A stretch of DNA of 64,000 nucleotides from Catenulispora acidiphila DSM 44928 (GTDB taxonomy: Bacteria; Actinomycetota; Actinomycetes; Streptomycetales; Catenulisporaceae). Location of the stretch: assembly GCF_000024025.1 (NCBI RefSeq), contig NC_013131.1, forward strand, positions 8,908,229 through 8,972,228, written 5' to 3'. Below, in pieces: positions 38,930-47,051 of this stretch; the first letter of the stretch is position 1; each line of letters starts with the position of its first letter. The position numbers and the translations under genes are program-made. The notes below the pieces were generated by a model. The model searched no databases, was not told the origin of the DNA, and was given only the letters and a program-made list of their open reading frames with translations.

Positions 38930-39592
38930 TGACATGGAGTCACGGACGGTCGGGCAGGCTCCGGTGTCGCCGAGGATTCACAGGTACTAGTTCGCTCTAG
39001 TGCCTTTGGACTAGTCATCGGCACCTCGTTACCCCCTTGGAAGGCAAGGTGTGAGCGAGGAGACACCCTGCAATCCAAAAACATCGGACCAACCTCTTGT
39101 GCACCGGCCGGAACCCCTGACACCCTTTATGCAGGCACCTGTCGCCAGGATCACCCGGCCGGTGCGGTTGGACACAAGGGAAGAGCGGCGCGGATCACAC
39201 CCGGGTCGCGGTTCTCCCTTTGCGTCAAGCCTTCGTCCGCGGAGCGCGCCAGCGATCTCCGCCGAGGCCAACTGCCCAGTAATACGAGTGGTCCCGGCCG
39301 TCGGGGGTACTAGTGAAAGCGTTCACATTCACAAAGTGGGCGCCGAGCGGGGACCCAGGCGGCGGCCGTCCAGTGGCGGGCCCGGCGCCAGACAGGTAGA
39401 GCCGTACAGAAGACGTACAACAGCAGGGCCCACAGTGACCGGACACCCGCGTCCGGCGTTGTGGCAGTAACACCCGGCACATCCGGACGCGTCAGGACCC
39501 GCCAGGGCCGTGGGGGACCTGGTCGAGTCGCCGCATCCCGTGCCGGCACCGCACGCACACACGTACACCACGAAACCGAAGGAGTGGACCCC
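38930..39592. promoter_or_regulatory. Long gene-free region upstream of the WhiB-type gene
   Basis: About 660 bp with no convincing gene: the open frame from 39051 has no ribosome site and a shadow-like composition. It contains CTAGT-rich stretches at 38985-39015, inverted CCGGCCGGT-type arms near 39104-39165, the CRP-like site at 39312-39327 and, near the 3' end, AAGGAG at 39579-39584, the whiB ribosome site. A long 5' leader or a small RNA could lie here. Confidence 0.5.
39312..39327. promoter_or_regulatory. CRP-like site upstream of the WhiB1-type gene
   Basis: AGTGAAAGCGTTCACA matches TGTGA-N6-TCACA at nine of ten fixed positions and has perfect GTGA/TCAC arms. It is about 266 bp before the whiB ATG. 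In Mycobacterium tuberculosis the whiB1 promoter is controlled by the CRP homologue, so the same wiring here is plausible. Confidence 0.65.
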
Positions 39593-39844
39593 ATGGACTG
39601 GCGCCACCGCGCTGCCTGCCGTGACGAGGACCCAGAGCTCTTCTTCCCGATCGGGAACACCGGGCCCGCACTGCTGCAGATCGAAGATGCCAAGGCTGTA
39701 TGCCGCCGTTGCGACGTGGTCGACCAGTGCCTGCAGTGGGCGCTGGAGAGCGGCCAGGACGCCGGCGTGTGGGGCGGGATGAGCGAGGACGAGCGCCGCG
39801 CGCTCAAGCGCCGCGCCGCCCGGGCCCGCAGCCGGATGGCCTGA
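39593..39844 (+). CDS. whiB1: WhiB1/WblE-class iron-sulfur transcription factor
   Basis: An 83-aa protein, nearly the size of mycobacterial WhiB1 (84 aa). Four cluster cysteines stand at 9, 37, 40 and 46 (C-x27-C-x2-C-x5-C), followed by the turn GVWGGMSEDERR that contacts the primary sigma factor and a basic tail RRALKRRAARARSRM for DNA. WhiB1 is an essential NO-sensitive regulator in mycobacteria. The ATG at 39593 follows AAGGAG. The convergent PdtaS-like gene downstream repeats the mycobacterial order whiB1-pdtaS, which supports the orthology. Confidence 0.95.
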   Translation: MDWRHRAACRDEDPELFFPIGNTGPALLQIEDAKAVCRRCDVVDQCLQWALESGQDAGVWGGMSEDERRALKRRAARARSRMA

Positions 39845-39979
39845 CCAGGCATCCGCACGTCCCGTATCCGGCAAGCTCTCGTACGACCGCACGACAGCTT
39901 CACACGACGACTTCATCAGCACATGTGAACGTATCTCCGTGCTGCGGCGTTCTTGGACCGCAGTACGGACACCGAAACC

Positions 39980-39999
39980 GAGCGGCCCATGGGCCGCTC
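39980..39999 (+). terminator. Terminator of the WhiB1-type gene
   Basis: GAGCGGCCCATGGGCCGCTC is a perfect 20-bp palindrome followed by TGTTGGTTTTCCC, a fair T tract. It lies 136 bp past the stop. The rest of 39845-40118 shows no gene. Confidence 0.75.
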
Positions 40000-40118
40000 T
40001 GTTGGTTTTCCCGGGGTCTTCTCCGGTGCTTCCACCTCTAGCGTAGCGGAGTTCTGTTACCACTCTGTCGCGCCCCCGGGTAGCCCCTCCCGTCGTAGCC
40101 TTTCTCGTCCCAGGGCCC

Positions 40119-41648
40119 TCATGTGCCCGGCTCCGCGGGCACCTCGCCGACTTCCACGTCCAGAACGGCCACCGCGCCGCGGCCGCCGGGCGCGGGCCTG
40201 AGGTCGAAGGTGCCCTTCAGATCACCGTGCACGAGTGTTCTGACGATCTGAAGTCCGAGGTTCCCGGCCGTGGCGGCGTCGAAACCCGGCGGGAGCCCGT
40301 TTCCGTCGTCGGTCACGACCACGCACAGCCGGGGTCCGTGCCGGTGCGCCTCGACCTGCAGCGATCCCCCCTGGTCGGCCAGACCGTGCTCCAGGGAGTT
40401 CTGCAGCACCTCGGTCAGGACCATGGACAGCGGGGTGGCGATCTGCGCCGGCAGGACGCCGAAGCGGCCGGTGCGCTGAGCACGCACGGTGACGCCGCCG
40501 GGCCCGCCCGGGCCGCCCGCGCCGACGTCCACCACCATGGCCAGCACCCGGTCGGCGATCTCGTCGAAGTCGACGCGCTCGTCCAGGGTCTGCGACAGCG
40601 TCTCGTGGACCAGGGCGATCGAGCCCACCCGGCGGACCGCCTCCTCCAACGCGGCGCGGCCGGTGCCGTCCTCGATGCGCCGGGCCTGCAAGCGCAGCAG
40701 CGCGGCCACGGTCTGCAGGTTGTTCTTCACCCGGTGGTGGATCTCCCGGATCGTCGCGTCCTTGCTGATCAGCTCGCGCTCGCGGCGGCGCAGCTCGGTG
40801 ACGTCGTGGACCAGGACCAGCGCGCCGGTGCGCTCGCCCTGCGGCCGCAGCGGGATGGCGCGCAGCTGGACCACGGTGCCGTTGCCCTCGACCTCGGCCT
40901 CGCGCGGCTTGCGGCCGGAGGCCACGACCTCCAGCGCCTCCTCCATCGCGCCCTGGACCGGCGCCAGGGTGGCGGTCAGGGCGCCGAGGTGCTCCCCCAC
41001 CATGTCGGCGGCGTAGCCGAGCCGGTGGTAGGCGGACAGCGCGTTCGGGCTGGCGTAGACCACGGCGCCGTCGGCGTCCAGCCGGATCACGCCGTCGCCG
41101 ACGCGCGGGGAGTTGTCCTGCTGCTCCCGCGACTCCGGGTAGGGGAATATCCCCTCGGCGATCATCCGCGCGAGGTCCGCCGCGGTCTGCAGGTAGGTCA
41201 GCTCCAGCCGGCTCGGGGTGCGGGCGGCGAGCAGGTTGGTGTTGCGCGAGATCACCGCGATGACCCGGTCCCCGCGGCGCACCGGGATCGCCTCGACCCG
41301 GACCGGCACGTCCTCGCGCCACTCCGGGTCGCCCTCGCGCCGGATCCGCCCGGAGTCGATCGCCAAGTCCAGCATCGGCCGCTGGCCGCGCCGTATCGTC
41401 GAGCCGACCAGGTCGGCGGTGTAGCAGGTGGGACCGGTGTTCGGGCGCATCTGCGCGACCGCCACGTAGCCGGGCTCGGTCAGCGGCGCCTGGCCGGGGT
41501 CGGCGCCGTCCTCCGTCCGCAGCGGCGCCCACAGCACCAGGTCGGCGAACGACAGGTCGGCCAGCAGCTGCCAGTCGCCGATCAGCAGGTGCAGCCAGTC
41601 CAGATCGGCCTCGTCGAGGTCGGTGCGCGTGTGGATCAGGTCGTTCAT
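40119..41648 (-). CDS. pdtaS: PdtaS-like sensor histidine kinase (HWE/HisKA_2 type)
   Basis: A 509-aa soluble kinase. An N-terminal GAF domain (~20-165) begins DLDWLHLLIGDWQLLADLSF, a PAS domain (~180-290) contains DGVIRLDADGAVVYASPNAL, and a HisKA_2 segment has EIHHRVKNNLQTVAALLRLQ with the phosphorylated His at about 304. The ATPase domain shows the N-box LTEVLQNSLEHG and G-box TDDGNGLPPGF. In mycobacteria PdtaS signals to the RNA-binding antiterminator PdtaR; no pdtaR is in the window. ATG 41648 (MNDLI) matches family starts; ATG 41657 is an alternative. Confidence 0.92.
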   Translation of the reverse strand: MNDLIHTRTDLDEADLDWLHLLIGDWQLLADLSFADLVLWAPLRTEDGADPGQAPLTEPGYVAVAQMRPNTGPTCYTADLVGSTIRRGQRPMLDLAIDSGRIRREGDPEWREDVPVRVEAIPVRRGDRVIAVISRNTNLLAARTPSRLELTYLQTAADLARMIAEGIFPYPESREQQDNSPRVGDGVIRLDADGAVVYASPNALSAYHRLGYAADMVGEHLGALTATLAPVQGAMEEALEVVASGRKPREAEVEGNGTVVQLRAIPLRPQGERTGALVLVHDVTELRRRERELISKDATIREIHHRVKNNLQTVAALLRLQARRIEDGTGRAALEEAVRRVGSIALVHETLSQTLDERVDFDEIADRVLAMVVDVGAGGPGGPGGVTVRAQRTGRFGVLPAQIATPLSMVLTEVLQNSLEHGLADQGGSLQVEAHRHGPRLCVVVTDDGNGLPPGFDAATAGNLGLQIVRTLVHGDLKGTFDLRPAPGGRGAVAVLDVEVGEVPAEPGT

Positions 41649-41759
41649 GGACGGCATGCTTCTTGGTATCACAAGCCGGCGCCCACAACTCCCCCACGAT
41701 CGTTTTGGAAGTTCCGCCAGGTCCGGAGCCGGTTGGCGGGCGGGTAGCCTCTTGGCTTC

Positions 41760-42974
41760 GTGAGCACCCTCGACCAGCCTTCCCAGCCTTCCCAGCCTTC
41801 CCAGCCTTCCCGGCACCCGCTCTCCTGGCTTTCGCAGCGCGCGGACGAACGCCGGGCGGCGGGTCTGCGCCGGATCCTGGTCCCGCGCGCGGCCGACTCC
41901 CCGCTGATCGACCTGGCGGGCAACGACTACCTCGGTCTGACCCGCCATCCGGAGGTCGTCGAGGGCGCTGTGGAGGCGGTGCGCCGCTGGGGCACCGGGT
42001 CCACCGGCTCGCGGCTGGTCACCGGGACCACCGAGCTGCACGCGGAGCTCGAGGCCGGGCTCGCCGCGCACGCCGGCATGGAGGCCGGGCTGGTGTTCTC
42101 CTCGGGCTATCTGGCCAACCTCGGCGTCATCACGGCGCTGGCCGGCCGCGGGGACCTGATCGTCTCGGACAGCCTGAACCACGCCTCGCTGATCGACGCC
42201 GCGCGGCTGTCCCGCGCCCGGGTCGCGATCACGCCGCACAGCGACGCGGACGCGGTCGCGGCGGCGCTGGCGGAGCGGTCCGAGGAGCGCGCTCTGGTCG
42301 TCGTCGAATCCTTGTTCTCCGTGGACGGCGACACAGCACCCCTCAGAAAGCTCCACGAGGCCTGTAGAGCGCACGGCGCGGTCCTTGTGGTCGACGAGGC
42401 GCACGGGTTCGGTGTGGCCGGTCCTGAGGGCCGTGGAGCCGTTTTCGACGCCGGGCTCGGCGGGGAGCCCGACGTGGTCGTCGCCGCGACGCTGTCGAAG
42501 GCGCTCGCCTCGCAGGGCGGGGTGATCCTCGGCTCGGCGGAGCTGATCGCCCACCTCGTGGACGCGGCGCGGTCGATGATCTTCGACACCGGGCTGGCTC
42601 CGGCCTCCGCCGGGGCGGCGCTGGCCGCGCTGCGGGTGATCGAGCGCGATCCGGGACTGCCGGAGCTGGTGCGCAAGCGCTCCTGGGAGATCTACGAGCT
42701 GGCGCTGGCGCTCGGGCTGGAGGCGACCGCCCCGAGCGGCGCGGTGACCTCGATCATCATGGGCGCCCCGGAGGCCGCGGTGGCGGCCCGGGACTTCTGC
42801 CTGGAGCGCGGACTGCACGTCGGCTGTTTCCGGCCGCCGTCGGTCCCGGACGGCAAGTCGCGGCTGCGGGTGACGGCCCGGGCGGATTTGTCCGACCTCG
42901 AGACGGATCTGATTCGTTCGGTCTTGAGTGATCTCGCGGACAATCGTCCATCGGCGGCTGCGCACCGCCCGTAA
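41760..42974 (+). CDS. bioF: 8-amino-7-oxononanoate synthase
   Basis: A 404-aa PLP enzyme of the alpha-oxoamine synthase family that condenses pimeloyl-thioester and alanine in biotin synthesis. Seen: LAGNDYLGLTRHPEV, GTGSTGSRLVTGTTELHAELE, VVDEAHGFGVAGPEGRG with Asp212/His215, and the PLP lysine Lys247 in TLSKALASQGG. The first 18 residues contain QPSQPSQPSQPS, encoded by four copies of a 9-bp repeat (CAGCCTTCC) at 41775-41812. It starts with GTG 111 bp from the divergent pdtaS. bioD and bioB are 11 kb away. Confidence 0.9.
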   Translation: MSTLDQPSQPSQPSQPSRHPLSWLSQRADERRAAGLRRILVPRAADSPLIDLAGNDYLGLTRHPEVVEGAVEAVRRWGTGSTGSRLVTGTTELHAELEAGLAAHAGMEAGLVFSSGYLANLGVITALAGRGDLIVSDSLNHASLIDAARLSRARVAITPHSDADAVAAALAERSEERALVVVESLFSVDGDTAPLRKLHEACRAHGAVLVVDEAHGFGVAGPEGRGAVFDAGLGGEPDVVVAATLSKALASQGGVILGSAELIAHLVDAARSMIFDTGLAPASAGAALAALRVIERDPGLPELVRKRSWEIYELALALGLEATAPSGAVTSIIMGAPEAAVAARDFCLERGLHVGCFRPPSVPDGKSRLRVTARADLSDLETDLIRSVLSDLADNRPSAAAHRP

Positions 42975-43003
42975 ATGAGACGCTTCGCGGAGCTCTTTTG
43001 AAC

Positions 43004-43038
43004 ATAGGTCTAGACATCGCCGATTGGTCTAGTCCACA
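43004..43038. promoter_or_regulatory. Tandem dre-like (DasR) sites upstream of nagA
   Basis: Two sites are seen against the dre consensus ACTGGTCTAGACCACT: ATAGGTCTAGACATCG at 43004-43019 (11/16) and ATTGGTCTAGTCCACA at 43023-43038 (13/16). They end 10 bp before the GTG of nagA, so bound DasR would block transcription or its start. The dasR gene is in the same window at 52665. Confidence 0.85.
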
Positions 43039-43048
43039 ATCTTTTCTC

Positions 43049-44257
43049 GTGACCAGCATCTCAGCACCCCGCGTCCTGCTCGGGGGACGCCTGGCGGGAC
43101 CCGCCACCGTCGTCGTGGACGGCGGGGTCGTGGCCGAGGTGCTGGACGGCGCTTCGCCCGAGGCGGACATAGCCCTGGACTCCGGCGTGCTCGCGCCGGG
43201 GCTGGTGGACATCCAGACCAACGGCTGCTTCGGCGTGGACTTCATCACCGCCTCCGAGCAGGACTGGCGGCGGGTCTCCGACCGGCTGCCGAGCACCGGC
43301 GTGACGGCGTTCCAGCCCACGTACATCACCGCTCCCCTGGAGACCCTGCTGGCCGGGGTCGACCGGGCCGCAGCGGTGTTCGGCTCCCTGCGCGGCGCGC
43401 AGGCTATGGGCGTCCACCTGGAGGGACCGTTCCTGTCGCCGCTGCGACCGGGGGTCCACGACCCGCGGTACCTGGTCGCGCCGACGCCGGAGGGCGTCGG
43501 CGCGATCGTCGCGACGCTGACCGCCGAGCGGACCCGGGGCGTGGTCACGATGGTGACCCTGGCTCCGGAGCTGGAAGGCGGTCCGGAGGCGGTCCGGCGC
43601 CTGTCCGAGGCCGGCGTGCGGGTCTCCCTGGGACACACCGACGCGCTGGCCGAGCAGGTGATCGCCGCCGCCGACCAGGGCGCGACCCTGGTCACCCACA
43701 TCTTCAACGCCCAGCGCCCGCTGAACCACCGCGAGCCCGGAGTCCCGGGCGCGGCGCTGTACGACACCCGGTTCACCTGCGGGCTGATCGCCGACCTGCA
43801 CCACGTCGCCCCGGAGATCTGCACGCTGGTCTGGCGCGCGGCCGGCGGCCGGGTGGCGCTGGTGACCGACGCCATAGCCGCGGCCGGAATGCCGCCGGGC
43901 GAATACGAGTTGTCAGGCATCAAGGTCCATCTCGGCGAGGACGGCGTGCCGCGCGACGCGGCCGGCGTCATCGGCGGGTCGGCGCTGACCCTGGACCGGG
44001 CGGTCCGGAACATGGTCGGCATCGGCTTGGACGAGGCATCGGTCCTGGTGGCGGCCACCCGGGTCCCGGCCGACGCCCTCGGCCGGAGCGATCTGGGCCG
44101 CATCGAGGCCGGCGCCCGCGCCGACCTGGTCTGGTTCGACGACGGGTACCACCCGCTGCGCACCTGGGTCGCAGGGCGTAGCGTATTCGAGGCCGGTTCG
44201 GGCGCCCAGGCGCCGGACGGGTCCCACAGACTGGCGAGGGAGCATCAACCCGCCTAG
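43049..44257 (+). CDS. nagA: N-acetylglucosamine-6-phosphate deacetylase
   Basis: A 402-aa amidohydrolase that removes acetate from GlcNAc-6-phosphate. Metal and substrate residues are seen: Glu125 in GVHLEGPFLSP, His196 in SLGHTDA, His217 in THIFNAQRP, and the catalytic Asp in LVTDAIAAAG. The GTG at 43049 is chosen because the longer open frame back to 42998 would run through the DasR operators. It is single, about 9 kb from dasR, yet carries its own dre sites, so it belongs to the same regulon as the das operon. Confidence 0.92.
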   Translation: MTSISAPRVLLGGRLAGPATVVVDGGVVAEVLDGASPEADIALDSGVLAPGLVDIQTNGCFGVDFITASEQDWRRVSDRLPSTGVTAFQPTYITAPLETLLAGVDRAAAVFGSLRGAQAMGVHLEGPFLSPLRPGVHDPRYLVAPTPEGVGAIVATLTAERTRGVVTMVTLAPELEGGPEAVRRLSEAGVRVSLGHTDALAEQVIAAADQGATLVTHIFNAQRPLNHREPGVPGAALYDTRFTCGLIADLHHVAPEICTLVWRAAGGRVALVTDAIAAAGMPPGEYELSGIKVHLGEDGVPRDAAGVIGGSALTLDRAVRNMVGIGLDEASVLVAATRVPADALGRSDLGRIEAGARADLVWFDDGYHPLRTWVAGRSVFEAGSGAQAPDGSHRLAREHQPA

Positions 44258-44275
44258 CCCTGACAGGCGCGGGAA

Positions 44276-44416
44276 CTGGTGCTTCCGACCAGGCCGCCCC
44301 CCGGCGGCAACGCACGACGAGGCTCCGCACGCCTCGCCGGACGGCCGGGAAGGCGGCGAACCAAGAAGGCCGCGGGCTAGCGCGGCGGTGGAGGTTGAGG
44401 GGCCGACACCGCCGCG
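44276..44416. other. Cluster of small hairpins in the nagA 3' region
   Basis: Within 44258-44451, which lacks a gene, several inverted repeats follow one another: CTGGT/ACCAG (44276-44292), GCCGCC/GGCGGC just after, CGAGGC/GCCTCG near 44319-44336, and CGCGGCGGTG/CACCGCCGCG (44381-44390 with 44407-44416). They could be a structured 3' UTR or a small RNA. High GC content makes chance stems common, so this is tentative. Confidence 0.3.
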
Positions 44417-44451
44417 GGCCCGGGGCCGGAAGGCCTCAGCGAAACGCAGCG

Positions 44452-44486
44452 AGAGCGGGCCCGTCCGGGAAGGACGGGCCCGCTCT
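44452..44486. terminator. Bidirectional terminator between nagA and the anti-sigma-like gene
   Basis: A perfect 15-bp stem (44452-44466 with 44472-44486), arms AGAGCGGGCCCGTCC and GGACGGGCCCGCTCT, loop of five. It lies between the convergent stops of nagA and the gene at 44502. No T tract, as is common in actinomycetes. Confidence 0.75.
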
Positions 44487-44501
44487 GGGCGTGTCGCGGT
44501 G

Positions 44502-45296
44502 CTACTTGCTCAGGGCAGCCTCAAGATTCTTCAACACGGTCTCGTCCCCGGCGGTACCGCGGACGGTGTCGCCGCCGCCCGTCTGGTTGAGCCGCAGGAA
44601 CGCGACGCGATCGTCCACCCGGACCAGGTAGCCGTGTCCGTACATCGCTGCGTTCGGCGGCGCCTCAGTCCACTCCCAGGAGACCCCGTCGGCCGTGTCG
44701 ACGCCCGGCGTGACGCCTTCCGCACCGGGAACACCGGCGCAGGCGCGCGGCGAACCCGCGGTACGGGCCTCCGCCATGAAGGCGGCGGCCGCCGCCCGGC
44801 TGGGCAAGGTGAGCACGATCTCGTCGCCGTCCAGCTTGAGAAGCTCGTCCTCCTGGGTCGCGTACTGGACGAACCTCAGAACCGGGAACGACTTCGTCGG
44901 ACCGCACTGCCCGGTCAGGTCGCCGGCCTTCACCTGCTTAATGTCGTCGGTCGGGTCTCCGGGACGGCATTTCGACCGGTCGGCAACGCTACAGCTCGGC
45001 GCCACCTTCCAGTGCGCGACGTCGTATGCCGGCCACTGCGCGGCCGGCAAGACGCCGTCGTCGGCATGCTTGAACGAGTCCGTCCCGGATCCCGCAGCCG
45101 TTCCCGTGCCCCCGCCGAGCACTCCGGCGCCCCCGAGCGCGCCGGCGACCACGGCGACGCCGAGCATCGTCACCCCGCCACGGGCCCGCAGGCTGCGCCG
45201 CCGCCCCTGTCGGACCGCGTCCGCCGCCCCGGGCAGTCCGCCCCGGGCAATACCGTCCTGCACGGATCGTGCGAGGGCTTCCTCGAACTCAGACAT
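44502..45296 (-). CDS. Membrane protein paired with an ECF sigma factor (putative anti-sigma)
   Basis: A 264-aa protein with one membrane helix (GVTMLGVAVVAGALGGAGVL, ~residues 45-65), a cytosolic N-terminus starting MSEFEEALARSVQDG, and a ~195-aa extracellular domain with several Cys (APSCSVADRSKCRPG, LTGQCGPTK, RACAGVPG). No HxxxCxxC zinc anti-sigma motif is present, so regulation of the sigma factor is inferred only from the 8-bp overlap with it and the one-pass topology. The extracellular domain could sense a ligand or stress. The family is not recognised. Confidence 0.65.
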   Translation of the reverse strand: MSEFEEALARSVQDGIARGGLPGAADAVRQGRRRSLRARGGVTMLGVAVVAGALGGAGVLGGGTGTAAGSGTDSFKHADDGVLPAAQWPAYDVAHWKVAPSCSVADRSKCRPGDPTDDIKQVKAGDLTGQCGPTKSFPVLRFVQYATQEDELLKLDGDEIVLTLPSRAAAAAFMAEARTAGSPRACAGVPGAEGVTPGVDTADGVSWEWTEAPPNAAMYGHGYLVRVDDRVAFLRLNQTGGGDTVRGTAGDETVLKNLEAALSK

Positions 45297-45807
45297 AGTT
45301 CTCGGCCTCCTGATTCTCATCGGCGAACTCGGAGACGTGGCCGGCGAGCGCGCGGCGGCCCCGGGCCAGGCGCGACTTGACCGTCCCGATCGGGGCGCCG
45401 GTCTCTTGGGCGACCTCCTCGACGCTCAGCCCCACCAGGTGGTGCAGCACGATCACCCGCCGCTGCTCGGCGGGGATCGCGCGCAGCGCGGCGATCAGCG
45501 CCAGCCGGTCCGGCGAGGCGCCCGGCTCCTCCTCGGCCCGGGCGCCGCGCCGGTGCGCGCGCAGCCGGTTGGCCGTCCGGCGCCAGGAGCTGACCGCGAT
45601 GCGGTAGGCGACGGTGCGGACCCAGGCTTCAGGGTCCTCGTAGCCTGCGACCCGGCCCCACCGCTGCCAGGCCCGCGCATAGGCCTCCTGGAGCGCGTCC
45701 TCGGCCTCGGCCACATCGCCGACCATCGCGTACACGTGGCCGAGCAGGCGGCGCGACGAGGCGCTGTAGAACGCCTCGAAGTCCGCCTCCGATCTCGCTG
45801 TCCCCAT
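45289..45807 (-). CDS. ECF-family RNA polymerase sigma factor
   Basis: A 172-aa sigma-70 family protein of the SigE-like actinobacterial type. Region 2: DFEAFYSASSRRLLGHVYAM and DALQEAYARAWQRWG, with WVRTVAYRIAVSSWRR. Region 4: IPAEQRRVIVLHHLVGLSVE and GAPIGTVKSRLARGRRAL. AAGGGG nine bases before the ATG at 45807 fixes the start within a longer open frame. The membrane protein gene overlaps its end by eight bases, so the two are made together. Confidence 0.9.
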   Translation of the reverse strand: MGTARSEADFEAFYSASSRRLLGHVYAMVGDVAEAEDALQEAYARAWQRWGRVAGYEDPEAWVRTVAYRIAVSSWRRTANRLRAHRRGARAEEEPGASPDRLALIAALRAIPAEQRRVIVLHHLVGLSVEEVAQETGAPIGTVKSRLARGRRALAGHVSEFADENQEAENYV

Positions 45808-45916
45808 CGAATCCGCCCCTTGTCGTCCGAGGGTGGCGTACGGCGCCACCGATCGGACACGCCTCGGCTCCGCCCCGGGTTCCCCGCCGACGGGGAAATC
45901 CTCGGCGGACGGCAAA

Positions 45917-45946
45917 GGCCCGCCGATCCCGAAGGACCGGCGGGCC
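45917..45946 (-). terminator. Terminator of the das operon
   Basis: A 9-bp stem (GGCCCGCCG 45917-45925 with CGGCGGGCC 45938-45946) with a 12-base loop, followed on the minus strand by TTTGCC. It lies 59 bp past the stop of the SIS gene, the last gene of the operon, and overlaps the far upstream side of the ECF sigma gene. Confidence 0.6.
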
Positions 45947-46004
45947 CGATGCCCACTGCCGAACGTACAGCTCAGTGCTATCCAGCTCAGTGCGCGAGCC
46001 AGCT

Positions 46005-47051
46005 TCAGTGCGTCTGCGTCACCTTGGCCAGCGCCCGCGGCGCGTCCGGGTTCAGACCCCGGCTCATCGTTACGTGGTAGGCCAGCTGCTGCAGCGGCAG
46101 GATCTCCAGGATCGGCGAGAGCTCCTCCGGGATCCCGGAGGGCAGCACGAAGCCCGCGGTGGCGCCCGCGACGTGCTCGGCGGAGCCGACCACGACCAGG
46201 TCCGCACCGCGCTCGTGCAGCCGCTCCAGGACCGGCTCCAGCGCCGTGCCGCCGGCGCCCTCGGCCGCGACCGCGACCACCGGACTGACGTTGTCGACCA
46301 TGGCCAGCGGCCCGTGCAGCAGGTCCGCGCCGGAGAAGGCGTGGGCCGGCAGGTAGCTGGTCTCCATGATCTTCAGCGCCGCCTCGCGCACCGTCGGGTA
46401 GGAATACCCGCGCGCGGTCAGCACCAGCCGCGAGGCGAAGCGGTAGCGCTGCGCCAGATCGACGACCTCCGACTCACGCGCCAGTACCCCGGCCGCCAGC
46501 TCGGGCAGCGCCTTGGCCGCCGAGCCGTCGCCGCCGCGCAGCGCGTCCACCAGGAGCCACAGCGTCAGCAGCTCCGCGGTGTACGTCTTGGTCGCCGGGA
46601 GTGCCAGCTCCGGACCCGCCAGGACGTCCAGAGACAGCTCCGAGGCCTGATTCACCGGCGAGCCGGCGACGTTGGTCACGGCCAGCGTCAGACCGCCGCG
46701 CGCCTTGGCCATCTCGGTGTGCGCCACCAGGTCCGGCGAGCCGCCGGACTGCGAGACCGTCAGGCAGAGCACGTCCCGCAGGTCCGGCTCGGCGTGGTAG
46801 GCCGTGGTGGTCGACATCGAGGTCAGTCCGACCGGCAGGCCGAGCGCGATCTCCATGAGGTACTTGGCGTAGTACGCCGCGTTGTCGCTGGTCCCCCGGG
46901 CGGTGAGCAGCGCGAAACGCGGCTGGGCCGCCTTCACGCGCTCAGCCGCCTCGCGGATGCGGGGCAGACCCTCGGTGAGGATCCGCTCCAGCACCGCCGG
47001 CTGTTCGGCGATCTCCCGGGCCATAATCTCGCCGGGCTTGGCATCACTCAC
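46005..47051 (-). CDS. SIS-domain sugar-phosphate isomerase/deaminase (GlmS isomerase-like)
   Basis: A 348-aa protein made of two SIS domains like the isomerase half of GlmS, without the glutaminase half. Marks: LLTARGTSDNAAYYAKYLME, CLTVSQSGGSPDLVAHTEMAK, and TARGYSYPTVREAALKIMET with HAFSGADLLHGPLAMV. Such stand-alone proteins act as glucosamine-6-phosphate deaminases (NagB-II type) in GlcNAc catabolism; that fits the last step here, GlcN-6-P to fructose-6-P and ammonia. The GTG abuts the stop of the GH3 gene. No classical NagB is in the window. Confidence 0.85.
   Translation of the reverse strand: MSDAKPGEIMAREIAEQPAVLERILTEGLPRIREAAERVKAAQPRFALLTARGTSDNAAYYAKYLMEIALGLPVGLTSMSTTTAYHAEPDLRDVLCLTVSQSGGSPDLVAHTEMAKARGGLTLAVTNVAGSPVNQASELSLDVLAGPELALPATKTYTAELLTLWLLVDALRGGDGSAAKALPELAAGVLARESEVVDLAQRYRFASRLVLTARGYSYPTVREAALKIMETSYLPAHAFSGADLLHGPLAMVDNVSPVVAVAAEGAGGTALEPVLERLHERGADLVVVGSAEHVAGATAGFVLPSGIPEELSPILEILPLQQLAYHVTMSRGLNPDAPRALAKVTQTH

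Noticed and set aside
39051-39470. Possible 139-aa gene in the whiB upstream region
   Set aside because: No ribosome site, shadow-like composition, and the CRP-like site lies inside it.
42998-43048. Longer nagA start at TTG 42998
   Set aside because: It would translate through both dre-like operators; the GTG at 43049 lies just after them and gives the family N-terminus.
44258-44451. RNase P RNA, SRP RNA or tRNA
   Set aside because: None of the conserved cores of these RNAs is visible; only GC-rich stems.
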